64,000 nucleotides of DNA from Cytophagales bacterium (GCA_025056215.1 JANWWC010000005.1:147419-211418); one strand, 5' to 3'. Counted from the stretch's first letter, positions 48,047 to 57,481 are shown. Program-made: numbers and translations. Notes: a model not told the origin generated them from the letters alone.

Positions 48047-49129
48047 ATGAAATTACTAAACTTTCCTGTCGCACTATTAGTGGCTTTTTTGACGATAAGT
48101 GTAGGGCAAGCACAGCGATTTACAAAGAAAAAAATGTATTGGGCTCTAGGAGGCAATATTAGCACTTCAAATTATGTAGGCGATATTGCTCCTACAACGA
48201 GTAATTTTTCTACAGATTACTCTAAAACTCGCTATAACTTAGGAGGTCAAGCAGTTCGCCGTTTTCATCCTCGTATGAGCGCTCGAATTGGGTTAAACTG
48301 GATTCGGTTACAAGGCGATGATGCAACTTCGGCAAAACCTGGTTCTGATGTAGCAGTGTTCCGATATCGACGCAATTTAAATTTTAGAAATGATTTGATA
48401 GAAGCTTCAGCCCACATCTTATACGATTTTCTAGAAAATAGAGGAGCTCATAATCATCGCCCAAGAGGATTCATTCCTTATTTGTTTGCAGGAGTAGCTG
48501 TCATGTACCATAGTCCTAAGATGAAAATAGACGACAAGTATGTTAGTCTCTTTCCTTTGAAAACTGAAGGAACAGAAAATGGCCGCGCTTATTCTCGTGT
48601 GGCTTTTGCTATTCCATTTGGACTTGGTGTAAGGAAAGCGCTCACTTCTCGATTTGATTTATCTGTAGAGGTAAATTATCGCTATTGCTTTACTGATGAA
48701 TTAGATGATGTAAGTACTACATATCCTAAAGATATGTTCGATAGAACCGGCGATGCTCTGTATGCCTCTAGTGGTGGAACCTATGCGCTCCAGAAAGGCA
48801 AAACAACATCTGGAAGGAGCTTTAACAAAGAGGCAGCGGGACCAATGGGAACTATTTACGTAAAAAGTCTTGGGGATGGTACTTATTTGGTTTCTGAAAC
48901 TCCCTTGCCAGGCTACACTTTATTTGCTTCGGGATATGCTCCTGTTTTATCACCTGTTTTTGATGCTAATGGACTTCCTGTTCTTAATGGGGGTCAACAA
49001 GTTTACACTACCGGAATTTCAAATATTAAAGAAAAACGGGGAGATCCTGGTTGGGATCACTTTTTCACAATAGGTGCTTCCTTGTCTTATATTGTAAATG
49101 TAGGTGTAAAATGTCCTAAGTTTAGATAA
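48047..49129 (+). CDS. Outer-membrane beta-barrel protein (DUF6089-like)
   Basis: This is a predicted outer-membrane barrel of 360 residues. The start at 48047 gives a normal signal peptide (MKLLNFPVALLVAFLTISVGQAQ). Beginning the frame at 47909 would add 46 residues that precede the promoter and do not look like a signal. The mature part has alternating strands, for example MYWALGGNISTSNYVGD near the N-terminus and a FIPYLFAGVAVMYHSPK segment, in a pattern I associate with DUF6089. It has a low-complexity Gly/Thr/Ser stretch near residues 240-275. The function is unknown. A terminator follows the stop. Confidence 0.75.
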   Translation: MKLLNFPVALLVAFLTISVGQAQRFTKKKMYWALGGNISTSNYVGDIAPTTSNFSTDYSKTRYNLGGQAVRRFHPRMSARIGLNWIRLQGDDATSAKPGSDVAVFRYRRNLNFRNDLIEASAHILYDFLENRGAHNHRPRGFIPYLFAGVAVMYHSPKMKIDDKYVSLFPLKTEGTENGRAYSRVAFAIPFGLGVRKALTSRFDLSVEVNYRYCFTDELDDVSTTYPKDMFDRTGDALYASSGGTYALQKGKTTSGRSFNKEAAGPMGTIYVKSLGDGTYLVSETPLPGYTLFASGYAPVLSPVFDANGLPVLNGGQQVYTTGISNIKEKRGDPGWDHFFTIGASLSYIVNVGVKCPKFR

Positions 49130-49156
49130 TATCAACTGCTTGAAAGTATTTTATAG

Positions 49157-49190
49157 ACTCCTTGTATGTAAGCAAGGAGTTTTTTTATTT
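49157..49190 (+). terminator. Rho-independent terminator of the barrel-protein gene
   Basis: ACTCCTTG (49157-49164) pairs with CAAGGAGT (49173-49180) and is followed by TTTTTTATTT. It separates the barrel gene from asnB. Confidence 0.88.
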
Positions 49191-49214
49191 CGTTACTTAT
49201 GAATTGTGAATTGT

Positions 49215-51107
49215 ATGTGTGGTATTACAGGAATTTATGCTTTTAACGAAGTAGGTAGATTGTTTAGTGTTAATTTACCAGCCTCTAGCCAAGCTATTCG
49301 ACATCGCGGACCAGATCAAGATGGAATTTTTTACGATTATTACTGTGCTATGGCGCATCGCCGCCTATCGATTATTGACCTTACAGAAGATGGAAGGCAA
49401 CCTATGTCTGATAAAACAGGAAGATACACTATTGTTTTTAATGGGGAAATTTATAACTACAGACAACTGAGACAAAAATTAGAAAAAGTAGGTTGTTCGT
49501 TTCGCTCTCGTTCTGATACTGAAGTGCTTCTTTATATGTACATTTATTTTAAGGAAGAATGCCTTCATCAATTACATGGCTTTTTTAGTTTTGCAGTATA
49601 TGACAAAGAAGAAAACTCGCTTTTTATTGCTCGCGATAGAATGGGAATTAAACCTTTAGTATATTATGTAGACGAAGATAAATTTTTGTTTGCTTCTGAA
49701 ATTTCAGCTCTGTTAGCCTTCAATATTCCCAGAGAGATCGATAATGTTTCAGTATTTCAGTATTTTCAACTTAATTACATACCTGCTCCGCATACAATAT
49801 TTAAAAATGTTTATAAATTATTACAGGGGCATTACCTCAAAATCCAAAATAAAGAAATTCAAATCAAACAATGGTACGAGCCTACTTATGTTCCTCGTCG
49901 CCATCTTTCTAAGATTAGCTATGAAGATGCTAAAAGGGAATTGGTTCATCTCTTAGAACAATCTGTAGAAGAGCGTATGATCGCTGATGTACCTTTGGGT
50001 ACTTTTTTAAGCGGTGGAATTGATTCTTCTACTGTAACTGCCATCGCTGCAAGACTGACTCCTCATCTCAACACTTTTTCGATTGGCTATAAAGATGAAC
50101 CTCTTTTTGATGAAACCCATTATGCTGAACTTGTTGCCAAGCAGTACGATACAAATCACACTGTTTTCAAACTTTCTACGTACGATTTTTTTGAGAACAT
50201 CTTCGAATTATTAAAGTTCTATGCAGAACCTTTTGGAGACTCATCTGCAATCCCTACCTACATTCTTTGCAAAAATACGCGTCAGAAAGTTACGGTGGCT
50301 CTTTCTGGAGATGGAGGAGATGAAGTATTTGGAGGCTATCAAAAGTATTACGGAGAATATCGAGCAAGAAAAGGTGGGCTTTTGGAAACTATTATCAAGA
50401 CCGCCTATCCTGTTTTGAGCTTGCTTCCTAAAACCAGAAATTCCTTTTTAGGAAATAAAATTAGGCAGTTATATCGTTTTTCAGAAAGTATGTACCTTTC
50501 TAACAAAGAAAGATACTGGTATTTGTGTAGTTGGAGAAAGGAAGAAGATGCTAAAAAGTTATTTTCTTCTGCAATTCTTCAGGCGATAGACGAAAACGAA
50601 TATAATCGTCGCAAGACAATTCTTACTCAGCATATCCAGGGAGATGATATCAATGAAGTATTATATTCGGATATTAAGATGTTACTTCCCAACGATATGT
50701 TGCATAAAGTAGATTCGATGTCGATGGCAGTAGCGCTAGAGGTGCGCGTTCCATTTTTAGACTATCGAATTGTCGACTTTGCTTTTCAACTTCCTGCAGA
50801 ATATAAGATTGATAAACGCATGAAGAAAAAAATCTTACAAGATGCAGTAAAGCACCTTCTTCCTGCAGAACTATACAATCGCCCTAAGCAAGGTTTTGAT
50901 ATTCCGTTGGCAAAAGGTTATAAGACTGTTTTACGTCCTTGGATAGAATCATTGCTTGAAAAAGATTTTATTTGCGAACAGGGATATTTTGATGTGCAGC
51001 AAACAGAATTGCTCAAAAAAACGATTTTTACTACTAATAATTTTGACCAAACTCAAGTGTGGGGTTTTTTGGCTTTTCAACATTGGTGGAAAACGTGGAT
51101 GCGATAA
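49215..51107 (+). CDS. asnB: Asparagine synthase (glutamine-hydrolysing)
   Basis: AsnB makes asparagine from aspartate using glutamine-derived ammonia and ATP. The true start is ATG 49215, because the next codon is TGT: MCGITGIYAF places the glutaminase nucleophile at Cys2, as the mechanism requires. An earlier GTG at 49206 would bury it. The glutaminase domain (1-about 200) has RHRGPDQDG and NGEIYNY, and the synthetase domain has the PP-loop SGGIDSST (about residues 260-267) and LSGDGGDEVFGGY. Length is 630 residues. The gene has no immediate partner on its 5' side and is separated from kdsD by 89 bases. Confidence 0.94.
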   Translation: MCGITGIYAFNEVGRLFSVNLPASSQAIRHRGPDQDGIFYDYYCAMAHRRLSIIDLTEDGRQPMSDKTGRYTIVFNGEIYNYRQLRQKLEKVGCSFRSRSDTEVLLYMYIYFKEECLHQLHGFFSFAVYDKEENSLFIARDRMGIKPLVYYVDEDKFLFASEISALLAFNIPREIDNVSVFQYFQLNYIPAPHTIFKNVYKLLQGHYLKIQNKEIQIKQWYEPTYVPRRHLSKISYEDAKRELVHLLEQSVEERMIADVPLGTFLSGGIDSSTVTAIAARLTPHLNTFSIGYKDEPLFDETHYAELVAKQYDTNHTVFKLSTYDFFENIFELLKFYAEPFGDSSAIPTYILCKNTRQKVTVALSGDGGDEVFGGYQKYYGEYRARKGGLLETIIKTAYPVLSLLPKTRNSFLGNKIRQLYRFSESMYLSNKERYWYLCSWRKEEDAKKLFSSAILQAIDENEYNRRKTILTQHIQGDDINEVLYSDIKMLLPNDMLHKVDSMSMAVALEVRVPFLDYRIVDFAFQLPAEYKIDKRMKKKILQDAVKHLLPAELYNRPKQGFDIPLAKGYKTVLRPWIESLLEKDFICEQGYFDVQQTELLKKTIFTTNNFDQTQVWGFLAFQHWWKTWMR

Positions 51108-51196
51108 TCATTTATAAAAGTTGATTTTCCAAGTTTAAGAGGAATATTAATTTTCTGTTGATTTGATGCTTAAGATTTACTTGAAACCACTAATCC

Positions 51197-52159
51197 ATGA
51201 AAAATAGTTTTTTACCAATTGCTCAAAGAGTATTCGATATTGAAATAAGAGCGTTGCAGCATCTTTGTGCCCGCCTTGACGAAACTTTTCATAAAGCTGT
51301 CGAAGAAATTCTTAAATGTCAGGGGCATGTATTTGTTAGTGGTGTAGGAAAGTCTGGCCATATTGCTCGCAAGATTTCAGCAACTTTAGCAAGTACTGGA
51401 ACACCGAGTTTTTTTATTCATCCTGCCGAAGCACTGCATGGCGATTTAGGTATGATAACTCCTAAAGACCTTTTTATTTCTCTTTCTAAATCTGGGGAAA
51501 CAGAAGAATTCTTGCTCATGATTCCTTTTCTTAAAAAGTATCACATCAAGCACATTGCAATATTAGGAAATTTACAAAGCACTCTAGCCAAGCACGCTGA
51601 TATTGTATTAGATGCTTCGGTAAATGAAGAAGCTTGTCCTTTACAATTAGCACCTACTTCTTCTACTACTGTCAGTTTGGTTTTAGGAGATGCTTTGGCA
51701 GTTGCACTTATGGAAGCGCGAGGGTTTCAGCCAAGCGACTTTGCTCTTTTTCATCCAGGAGGTAGTTTGGGCAAGAAATTACTTACTAAAGTAAAAGATG
51801 AAATGCATACACAAGTTTTGCCCGTTGTAGCACCTTCAGCGCCACTGCGTCGAGTGGTTCAGGTGATGAGTGAAGGAGCTATGGGGTTGGCCGTTGTGGT
51901 AAATTCTACTCAAGAAGTTTTGGGAATTATTACTGATGGCGATGTAAGAAGGGCTATTGCAAACGGAAATGAAAAAAACTTTTTTGAACTTACTGCAGAA
52001 AAGCTCATGAATCCTTCTCCTAAGACTATTGAGCAAGAAAGGCCCCTCGCTGAAGCTGAAGAAATAATGAACCAGCATAGCATCAATGCTTTACTGGTAA
52101 CGGAACAGCGAAAACTTGTAGGTATATTGCTTCGGCTAATTCCTCGAAAACGCTTGTAA
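51197..52159 (+). CDS. kdsD: D-arabinose 5-phosphate isomerase (KpsF/GutQ family)
   Basis: KdsD converts ribulose-5-phosphate to arabinose-5-phosphate, the first step of Kdo synthesis for lipopolysaccharide. The 320-residue protein has an N-terminal SIS domain (GVGKSGHIARKISATLASTGTPSFF at about 50-75, and SKSGETEEF) and C-terminal CBS domains (about 205-320), ending with NALLVTEQRKLVG. The active-site histidines are in HPAEALHGDLGM. It converges on cysM with 4 bases between the stops. The neighbouring Kdo genes (kdsA, kdsB, kdsC) are not in the window. Confidence 0.93.
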   Translation: MKNSFLPIAQRVFDIEIRALQHLCARLDETFHKAVEEILKCQGHVFVSGVGKSGHIARKISATLASTGTPSFFIHPAEALHGDLGMITPKDLFISLSKSGETEEFLLMIPFLKKYHIKHIAILGNLQSTLAKHADIVLDASVNEEACPLQLAPTSSTTVSLVLGDALAVALMEARGFQPSDFALFHPGGSLGKKLLTKVKDEMHTQVLPVVAPSAPLRRVVQVMSEGAMGLAVVVNSTQEVLGIITDGDVRRAIANGNEKNFFELTAEKLMNPSPKTIEQERPLAEAEEIMNQHSINALLVTEQRKLVGILLRLIPRKRL

Positions 52160-52163
52160 TCGA

Positions 52164-53045
52164 TTAGCCAAACAAATCTGATGACAAATACCGGTCACCC
52201 CTATCGCAGATGATGCAAACAACAACCCCACTTTCGACTTCATGAGCAATTCGGAGTGCAGCGGTCATAGCGCCCCCACTGCTCATGCCTGCAAAAATTC
52301 CTTCTTTGAGAGCAAGCAGCCTTGCCATTTGGGTGGCTTCTGCTTGTGAAACATCTAAAATTCTGTCTACTCGGTGCGGTTCGTAAATTTTGGGTAGATA
52401 CTCTTTAGGCCAACGACGAATGCCAGGAATTTTAGAACCATCAGTAGGTTGCACTCCTATGATTTGGATATTTGGATTTTTTTCTTTTAAAAATCGGGAT
52501 ACACCCATGATAGTTCCTGTTGTACCCATAGACGAAACAAAATGTGTAATAGCGCCTTGTGTATCTTTCCAGATTTCTGGACCTGTAGTAAGGTAATGTG
52601 CTCTGTAATTATCTGGATTTGCAAATTGATTGAGCATCAGGTAATTACCTTCTTGAAGGCGTTTATGAGCATAATCAATCGCCGCTTCCATAGAACCTTC
52701 AGCTGGAGTAAGCGTTACTTTTGCGCCAAATGCCTGCATGGTTAGGATACGTTCACGTGTAGAGTTTTCTGGCATTACAAGCTCTATCTCTACTCCAAAC
52801 AAGTTTGCCATCATTGCAAGAGCGATGCCCGTGTTTCCACTTGTAGCCTCGATAAGCTTCATCCCTGCCTTTAGTTCTCCGCGTTCCAAAGCGCATTTTA
52901 TCATATTGTAAGCAGGTCTATCTTTTACACTCCCTCCAGGGTTGTGTCCTTCTAATTTTGCATATAGCTTTACATCAGGCTTTTGTAGAAGATACTTAAT
53001 TTCTACTAAGGGAGTGTTTCCGACGAAATCTAACAACGTGGGCAT
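52164..53045 (-). CDS. cysM: Cysteine synthase (CysM-type)
   Basis: This PLP enzyme forms cysteine from O-acetylserine and sulfide, or thiosulfate for the B type. Motifs are GNTPLVEI, LEGHNPGGSVKDRPA with the PLP lysine at residue 41, and SGNTGIALA (about 69-77). The SSMGTTGTIMG loop and the FAGMSSGGA segment fit CysM better than CysK. The start is ATG 53043-53045 (293 residues). A promoter (TTG-N20-TAACTTTG, 53066-53096) ends beyond the longer GTG start at 53066, so that start is unlikely. A 29-bp dyad overlaps the start codon and transcription start, so control at this site is plausible. Confidence 0.93.
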   Translation of the reverse strand: MPTLLDFVGNTPLVEIKYLLQKPDVKLYAKLEGHNPGGSVKDRPAYNMIKCALERGELKAGMKLIEATSGNTGIALAMMANLFGVEIELVMPENSTRERILTMQAFGAKVTLTPAEGSMEAAIDYAHKRLQEGNYLMLNQFANPDNYRAHYLTTGPEIWKDTQGAITHFVSSMGTTGTIMGVSRFLKEKNPNIQIIGVQPTDGSKIPGIRRWPKEYLPKIYEPHRVDRILDVSQAEATQMARLLALKEGIFAGMSSGGAMTAALRIAHEVESGVVVCIICDRGDRYLSSDLFG

Positions 53046-53066
53046 AACTATAATCTTTATGCCCAC
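53038..53066. promoter_or_regulatory. Perfect inverted repeat at the cysM transcription/translation start
   Basis: GTGGGCATAA (53038-53047) and TTATGCCCAC (53057-53066) form a perfect 10-bp dyad with a 9-base spacer. It overlaps the ATG and the -7 box of cysM. It may be a repressor operator for sulfur control or, if transcription starts further upstream, an RNA hairpin that hides the start codon. Confidence 0.55.
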
Positions 53067-53096
53067 AAAGTTATAATTGTAGAGTATTTCTTACAA
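53066..53096 (-). promoter_or_regulatory. Promoter of cysM
   Basis: On the minus strand TTG (53094-53096), a 20-base spacer and TAACTTTG (53066-53073) match the Bacteroidota promoter. Transcription would start near 53060, giving a leader of about 14 bases before the ATG. Confidence 0.75.
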
Positions 53097-53211
53097 TTTT
53101 ACGAATAGGCTTTAGCTTATTTCAAACTCTTTTGCAAGTTACAATTATTATGATGAGCCTTCTCATCTAAGATGAAAAGCAAAATGGCATCACATAGAGT
53201 GTTTACTTAGA

Positions 53212-53436
53212 TCAATTTTGATCTTTCAAGAGTTCGACTAGTTCTTTCAGCGCTTTGTTGGTTGGAATAATATTCCCCTCCGCATCTAAAAACTTCACTT
53301 GATTTTGGAGCAACAAATAATTGCGCTTTGTAACACTGTAAGAGAGAAACTCTTGCAAAGGAATCAAGTTGTATCCATTTGACATTTTTACTGAAACGTG
53401 CATAATTGTCGATTGTTTAATGGTTGGCATCGTCAT
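53212..53436 (-). CDS. Small hypothetical protein (74 residues)
   Basis: I do not recognise this 74-residue protein. It has no signal peptide or membrane helix. The N-terminal half is neutral and beta-like, and the second half contains a helical EELVEL-like stretch (KALKELVELLKDQN). It stands alone with 145 bases to cysM and a 350-base gap behind it. A 9-bp inverted repeat (53488-53510) lies upstream. The coding potential looks moderate. An alternative start is the ATG two codons downstream. Confidence 0.5.
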   Translation of the reverse strand: MTMPTIKQSTIMHVSVKMSNGYNLIPLQEFLSYSVTKRNYLLLQNQVKFLDAEGNIIPTNKALKELVELLKDQN

Positions 53437-53785
53437 ATGTAAATTTAGTTAAATTTTCTGAATAATAAAATTTTTATCTTACATTTATTGAAAGAATTTT
53501 TTTCTTTCAACTTAATAAACGAAATATTTTGTAATCGGTTGCAAAGATGCTTCAAAAAAGCAGAATTTCAATAAAAAAAACAGCTATTTTTAGGATAATT
53601 TGATTGTTTATTAACATTTATTAAATGCAATCCTTTGCAAAAATCGTAAATTTTGATAAAACTTTAAAGATTCTTTCAATTTTTTATAAAACTATATTTA
53701 TAAACAAGTGTTAATAGGTTTTGTTAAATTTAGTTAATATTATTGTATGAAAAGTATAAAATTACATTAACAAAGTACTAATATT
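53437..53785. other. AT-rich gap with a perfect hairpin-forming repeat
   Basis: No gene is seen. The region holds TTGAAAGAA (53488-53496) with TTCTTTCAA (53502-53510), a 9-bp perfect inverted repeat with a 5-base loop. The rest is highly AT-rich and probably held the promoter of the decayed oxidoreductase at its right end. Confidence 0.55.
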
Positions 53786-54921
53786 ATGAGAAAAGTTCGT
53801 ATGGGAATGATAGGTGGAGGGATAAGTTGTTTTATTGTCGAAATACATCGAATGGCAGCACGTTTAGATAGTTATATCGAGCTATTATGCGGTGCATTTA
53901 GTGAAGATTCTATAAAAAAAATAGGATTACAGACAAAAGTTTGTGCCTTCCTGCTCATAGAGTCTATGATTCATTTGAAGATATGATTAAAACCGAAAGC
54001 CACTTTCCTAAAGAGAAATGTCCTGATTTTCGCAATTTGTATGCCTAATCATTTATATTTCTTACTTACTAAATTATATTTAGAAGCAGGTTTTTTATGT
54101 GTTGAAATAAGCCACTTACGCATTCTTGAGAAGAGGCTTATTTTCTTTGGGATTTGGTCAAACGTCAAACTAAACTTTTAGGAGTTATCTACAATTATTC
54201 TGCTTATTCTATCATAAAAGAAGCCAAATTGTTGATTGCATCTGGAAAACTTGGCAATCTTCGTAAAATTATAGTCGAATATTCGCAAGAGGGGCAAGTA
54301 ATTTAGAAAAGACTAGACAAAAACAAGCTTTTTTGTAGAAACGATCCTAAAGCATTAAAAAAAGGTGGTATCTCGGCGATATTGCTACTCAGCTTTTCAC
54401 CTTGTTGAATATTTTACAGAGAGACAAGTAGGGAGCACCCTGGCGCAATTGACTACATTTGTCGAAAATAGAAGATAGACGACGACTTGAACATATTGTG
54501 GAAATTTGTAACGGAGCGACAGGCGTTCTACAAGCCAGTTAAGTAGCTCATGAAGAAGAACATGGGCTTTCTTTTCGTATGTATGAAGAAAAAGGGGATT
54601 AGAATAGAGACAACCTGACCTTAATATGCGTTGTATTTTAAGCGATAAGGATAACCTTCACAAGTACTCCGTGTGGCAAGTAGGAAAACAATCCATGCAT
54701 ATTAAGGTTCACTATCGGATTATGGCAGTACATCCGAGAGATATAGAAGCCGCAAACGTTTATAGAAATTTTCGCGTTTATAATTCAGCACTCTTGCTAT
54801 AGATTCCCCTCAATCTATTTACGCTTTCTTACAGTAGAAGATGGCGTTCGAGACTTAGAGTTTATAGAAATTGCTTAGTTCTTCATAAAACAAAAGAACG
54901 TGGACTCCTATGTTTTTCTAG
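53786..54921 (+). pseudogene. Decayed Gfo/Idh/MocA-family oxidoreductase
   Basis: Fragments in several frames reconstruct one protein of the Gfo/Idh/MocA NAD(P)-dependent dehydrogenase family. It begins MRKVRMGMIGGG (53786, the Rossmann GGG region) and continues in other frames with PAHRVYDSFEDMIK, CMPNHLYF, KPLTH and NYSAYSIIKEAKLLIASGKLGN (54215-54280). It goes on with RNDPKALKKGG, NGATGVLQAS, FRMYEEKG, PRDIEAANVYRNF and TVEDGVRDLEFIE, and ends WTPMFF with a TAG at 54919-54921. Numerous frameshifts and stop codons (at least eight) show that it is not functional. No insertion sequence is seen. Its ancestor was probably a sugar or inositol dehydrogenase-like enzyme. Confidence 0.9.
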
Positions 54922-54927
54922 ATTGCT

Positions 54928-57345
54928 TTACCATTTGCATTGAAGAGTAATAAACCACATTCTACCGTCAGAAGGAATAATTCCTGGACCTGGATATCCA
55001 TCGGCACGTCTTGTAAAATAGTAAGTATTCAAAAGATTGTTGACAGTGGCTTCTATCTGTAACCACTTGCGGAATTGATATTGGAGTGTCCAATCCCATA
55101 TTTGGTAGCGCGGTATGATGCCGTTTACAGCATCAGGAGTTTCTATGGCGTTAGTAGCATCGGTGTAATGCTGCTCAGTAATGGAGTACTGCAAAGATGT
55201 CCTCCAGCGGGTTTGGCGTAGAGCAATGCCGTATCGCATATTGTAAGGCGGTACGAATTCTACATAACGGTTCCGAATAGCACTATTCTGTGTGCGAGTA
55301 TAACGAGCGTTGATAAACGCGGCATTTCCGAAGAATGTGAATTGCGTAGAATGAAAAGAGTTTAGTAATCGTGATAGATTGCACTCCCAAAAACTTTCGA
55401 ACCCGTATGTAATTGATTGAGCTACATTAGTTGTTTTGCGTTTGCTAATGAAATTTTCTTGAGTTTCTACAAAGCCTATTCGATTTTGGTAGGAGAGCAA
55501 AAATATGCTTATGTCCCATTGAAAAATATTTTGATGCTTTCCTCGAAAGCCCAAATCTGCGTTGAATCCTTTTTCATCTTTTAACTGAGGATCAATAATA
55601 CGGTTCATATTGCGAATGGCAATTCCGCTAAAAGTAATAGGACGATAGTTTTGGGTAATGTTGGCGTAAAAATCTCGATCTTCATTTAGCTTGTAACTTG
55701 CTCCGACTCCAAAAAGGAAAAACTTTCTAAAATAAGTATTTGAAAATGAATCTGTTACAAAAAAGTATGGATTTCCTGCGCCATCTCGAATGGTTTGAAA
55801 GTAGTTTCCGATTGTGCGGGTTTGGATATTTTCCCAGCGAATGCCAGGTGTAATAGTCCATTTCGGGGATAGATAAAAGACGTTTTCTATAAAGAAAGCA
55901 TAGTTTTTACCAGGGTATTGATAATCAGAATATAGCGGCATATTTTCTTTAAATGAAAAAATGGGTTCTGATGAGTTGCTTTGAGCTTCTCCATGTTTTT
56001 CGATGGTTTTAGTAGCGTAAGTCCTATATCCTATTAAAAGTACAGAGGGTTGTGAAGAATTAATATAATATGTTTTCATAAGGCGGGTTTCATTCCCCCA
56101 GTTCCAGTAGTTTCCTGTAATGAGAGTTCTGATAGCAAAATCCGCCTCTGTAATTTTAGAAAGGTTTCCTAAAGAATGACGCCAACCTATTACTCCAAAA
56201 AATCGCGTATTGAGAGAAATACGGTTGGAGATTCGATAATCGCCACCGACAGAAAATAGATTCCAATTAACATAAAACCAATTTCTAGGGCGATGCGACT
56301 GGCGGGGATTTTCAATAAATTGCCGGTAAGTAAGTCCCCCTGGTTGTTGAGCTGTATAATGATGATGGGTATATTCTGCGTATAGATGCATATTGCGATG
56401 TTCTCGGCTTATTTTTCCATAGAAGGCCCAGTTTTTGAATTGGCTATTTGCTCGCCAGCCTTTGCCTTGCTTGTGTTGTACAAAGGTGTAGTAGTTTGTT
56501 TTACCGATGGTTCCTCCGATACTATTAAAACTGTTTAAAAAATTGAAACCTCCAAAAGTTTGTCTACTTGTAAAACGAATAGGAATGCCTTTTTCGCCTT
56601 TTTTCATTACAAAGTTGAGCATTCCACCAAATTGTGAGCCATATTGGAGGGCGCCAGCACCTCGCACAACCTCGATGCGTTCTACTGCCTCTAATGGAGG
56701 CGTGTAATAGCTTTCTGGATATCCTATTGCATCTGCAGCAATATCGTACCCGTTTTGTCGCACATTAAAGTTACCCATGCGATTAGGACTCAATCCTCGT
56801 GCGCCAATCCCTAACTGAAGTCCAGCTCCATCGCTTTCCCAGATATTAAGGCCAGGGATTTTCCCGAAAACTTGTCGAGCGTTATTAGTAGAAAGGTTGG
56901 CAATTACATCTTTGATTTCAACAAGTTCCGTTTTTTTTCCTTCATAAATCGACATATTTTCAACAGGATTCAAAAAATGAGAAGAAAGTCCTTCATCAGA
57001 AGAAGGATGGATTTGTACTTCCTCTAATTGTTTTGTAAAAGGCATCAGCGATACGTTGATTTCTTGGTACTCTTCTTGGTTTACCTTAATTTGTGTATGG
57101 TGAGTTTGCCATCCATTTTTATAAAAAATTATTCTATATGTACCCTCTGGAACATATCTGATTACATACTCTCCTTTATCGTCGGTTTGGGCGTGAAACG
57201 AGGTGCCATCTAAAAGTATGCGAACATGCGAAAGTGGTTTTTGGTTTTCCGTGTCTCTTACTTTTCCAAAAATGATGCTTTGGCTATACGCACTATAACA
57301 CAATAATATAAAAGCAATGAATATCTGATATATAACAATTCGCAC
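54928..57345 (-). CDS. TonB-dependent outer-membrane receptor
   Basis: This 805-residue receptor imports a ligand across the outer membrane using energy from TonB/ExbBD. It has a signal peptide (about 1-21), an N-terminal carboxypeptidase-regulatory-like domain (about 24-105: GKVRDTENQKPLSHVRILL). A plug follows at about 130-250, with VFGKIPGLNIWESDG and VERIEVVRGAGALQYGSQFGGMLNF, and then a 22-strand barrel. The length and FecA-like barrel suggest a siderophore or iron-citrate type substrate, but this is inference. No SusD partner follows, so a SusC role is unlikely. It converges on the pseudogene with 6 bases between. Confidence 0.9.
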   Translation of the reverse strand: MRIVIYQIFIAFILLCYSAYSQSIIFGKVRDTENQKPLSHVRILLDGTSFHAQTDDKGEYVIRYVPEGTYRIIFYKNGWQTHHTQIKVNQEEYQEINVSLMPFTKQLEEVQIHPSSDEGLSSHFLNPVENMSIYEGKKTELVEIKDVIANLSTNNARQVFGKIPGLNIWESDGAGLQLGIGARGLSPNRMGNFNVRQNGYDIAADAIGYPESYYTPPLEAVERIEVVRGAGALQYGSQFGGMLNFVMKKGEKGIPIRFTSRQTFGGFNFLNSFNSIGGTIGKTNYYTFVQHKQGKGWRANSQFKNWAFYGKISREHRNMHLYAEYTHHHYTAQQPGGLTYRQFIENPRQSHRPRNWFYVNWNLFSVGGDYRISNRISLNTRFFGVIGWRHSLGNLSKITEADFAIRTLITGNYWNWGNETRLMKTYYINSSQPSVLLIGYRTYATKTIEKHGEAQSNSSEPIFSFKENMPLYSDYQYPGKNYAFFIENVFYLSPKWTITPGIRWENIQTRTIGNYFQTIRDGAGNPYFFVTDSFSNTYFRKFFLFGVGASYKLNEDRDFYANITQNYRPITFSGIAIRNMNRIIDPQLKDEKGFNADLGFRGKHQNIFQWDISIFLLSYQNRIGFVETQENFISKRKTTNVAQSITYGFESFWECNLSRLLNSFHSTQFTFFGNAAFINARYTRTQNSAIRNRYVEFVPPYNMRYGIALRQTRWRTSLQYSITEQHYTDATNAIETPDAVNGIIPRYQIWDWTLQYQFRKWLQIEATVNNLLNTYYFTRRADGYPGPGIIPSDGRMWFITLQCKW

Positions 57346-57481
57346 TTGTGTAGCTAATTTTGCGCTAATTTAGAATTAGTTTAATTAACTATAAAAAAAC
57401 AACGTTTTTTTCTTTCGATTTTTTTCTTCGTAAGACTTGGAGAATACCCAAAAGTTACCTTTATTTGCGTTATAAAAGCAA

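Noticed and set aside
53786..53986. 66-residue plus-strand frame as a real small gene
   Set aside because: It is only the first intact piece of the decayed Gfo/Idh/MocA gene.
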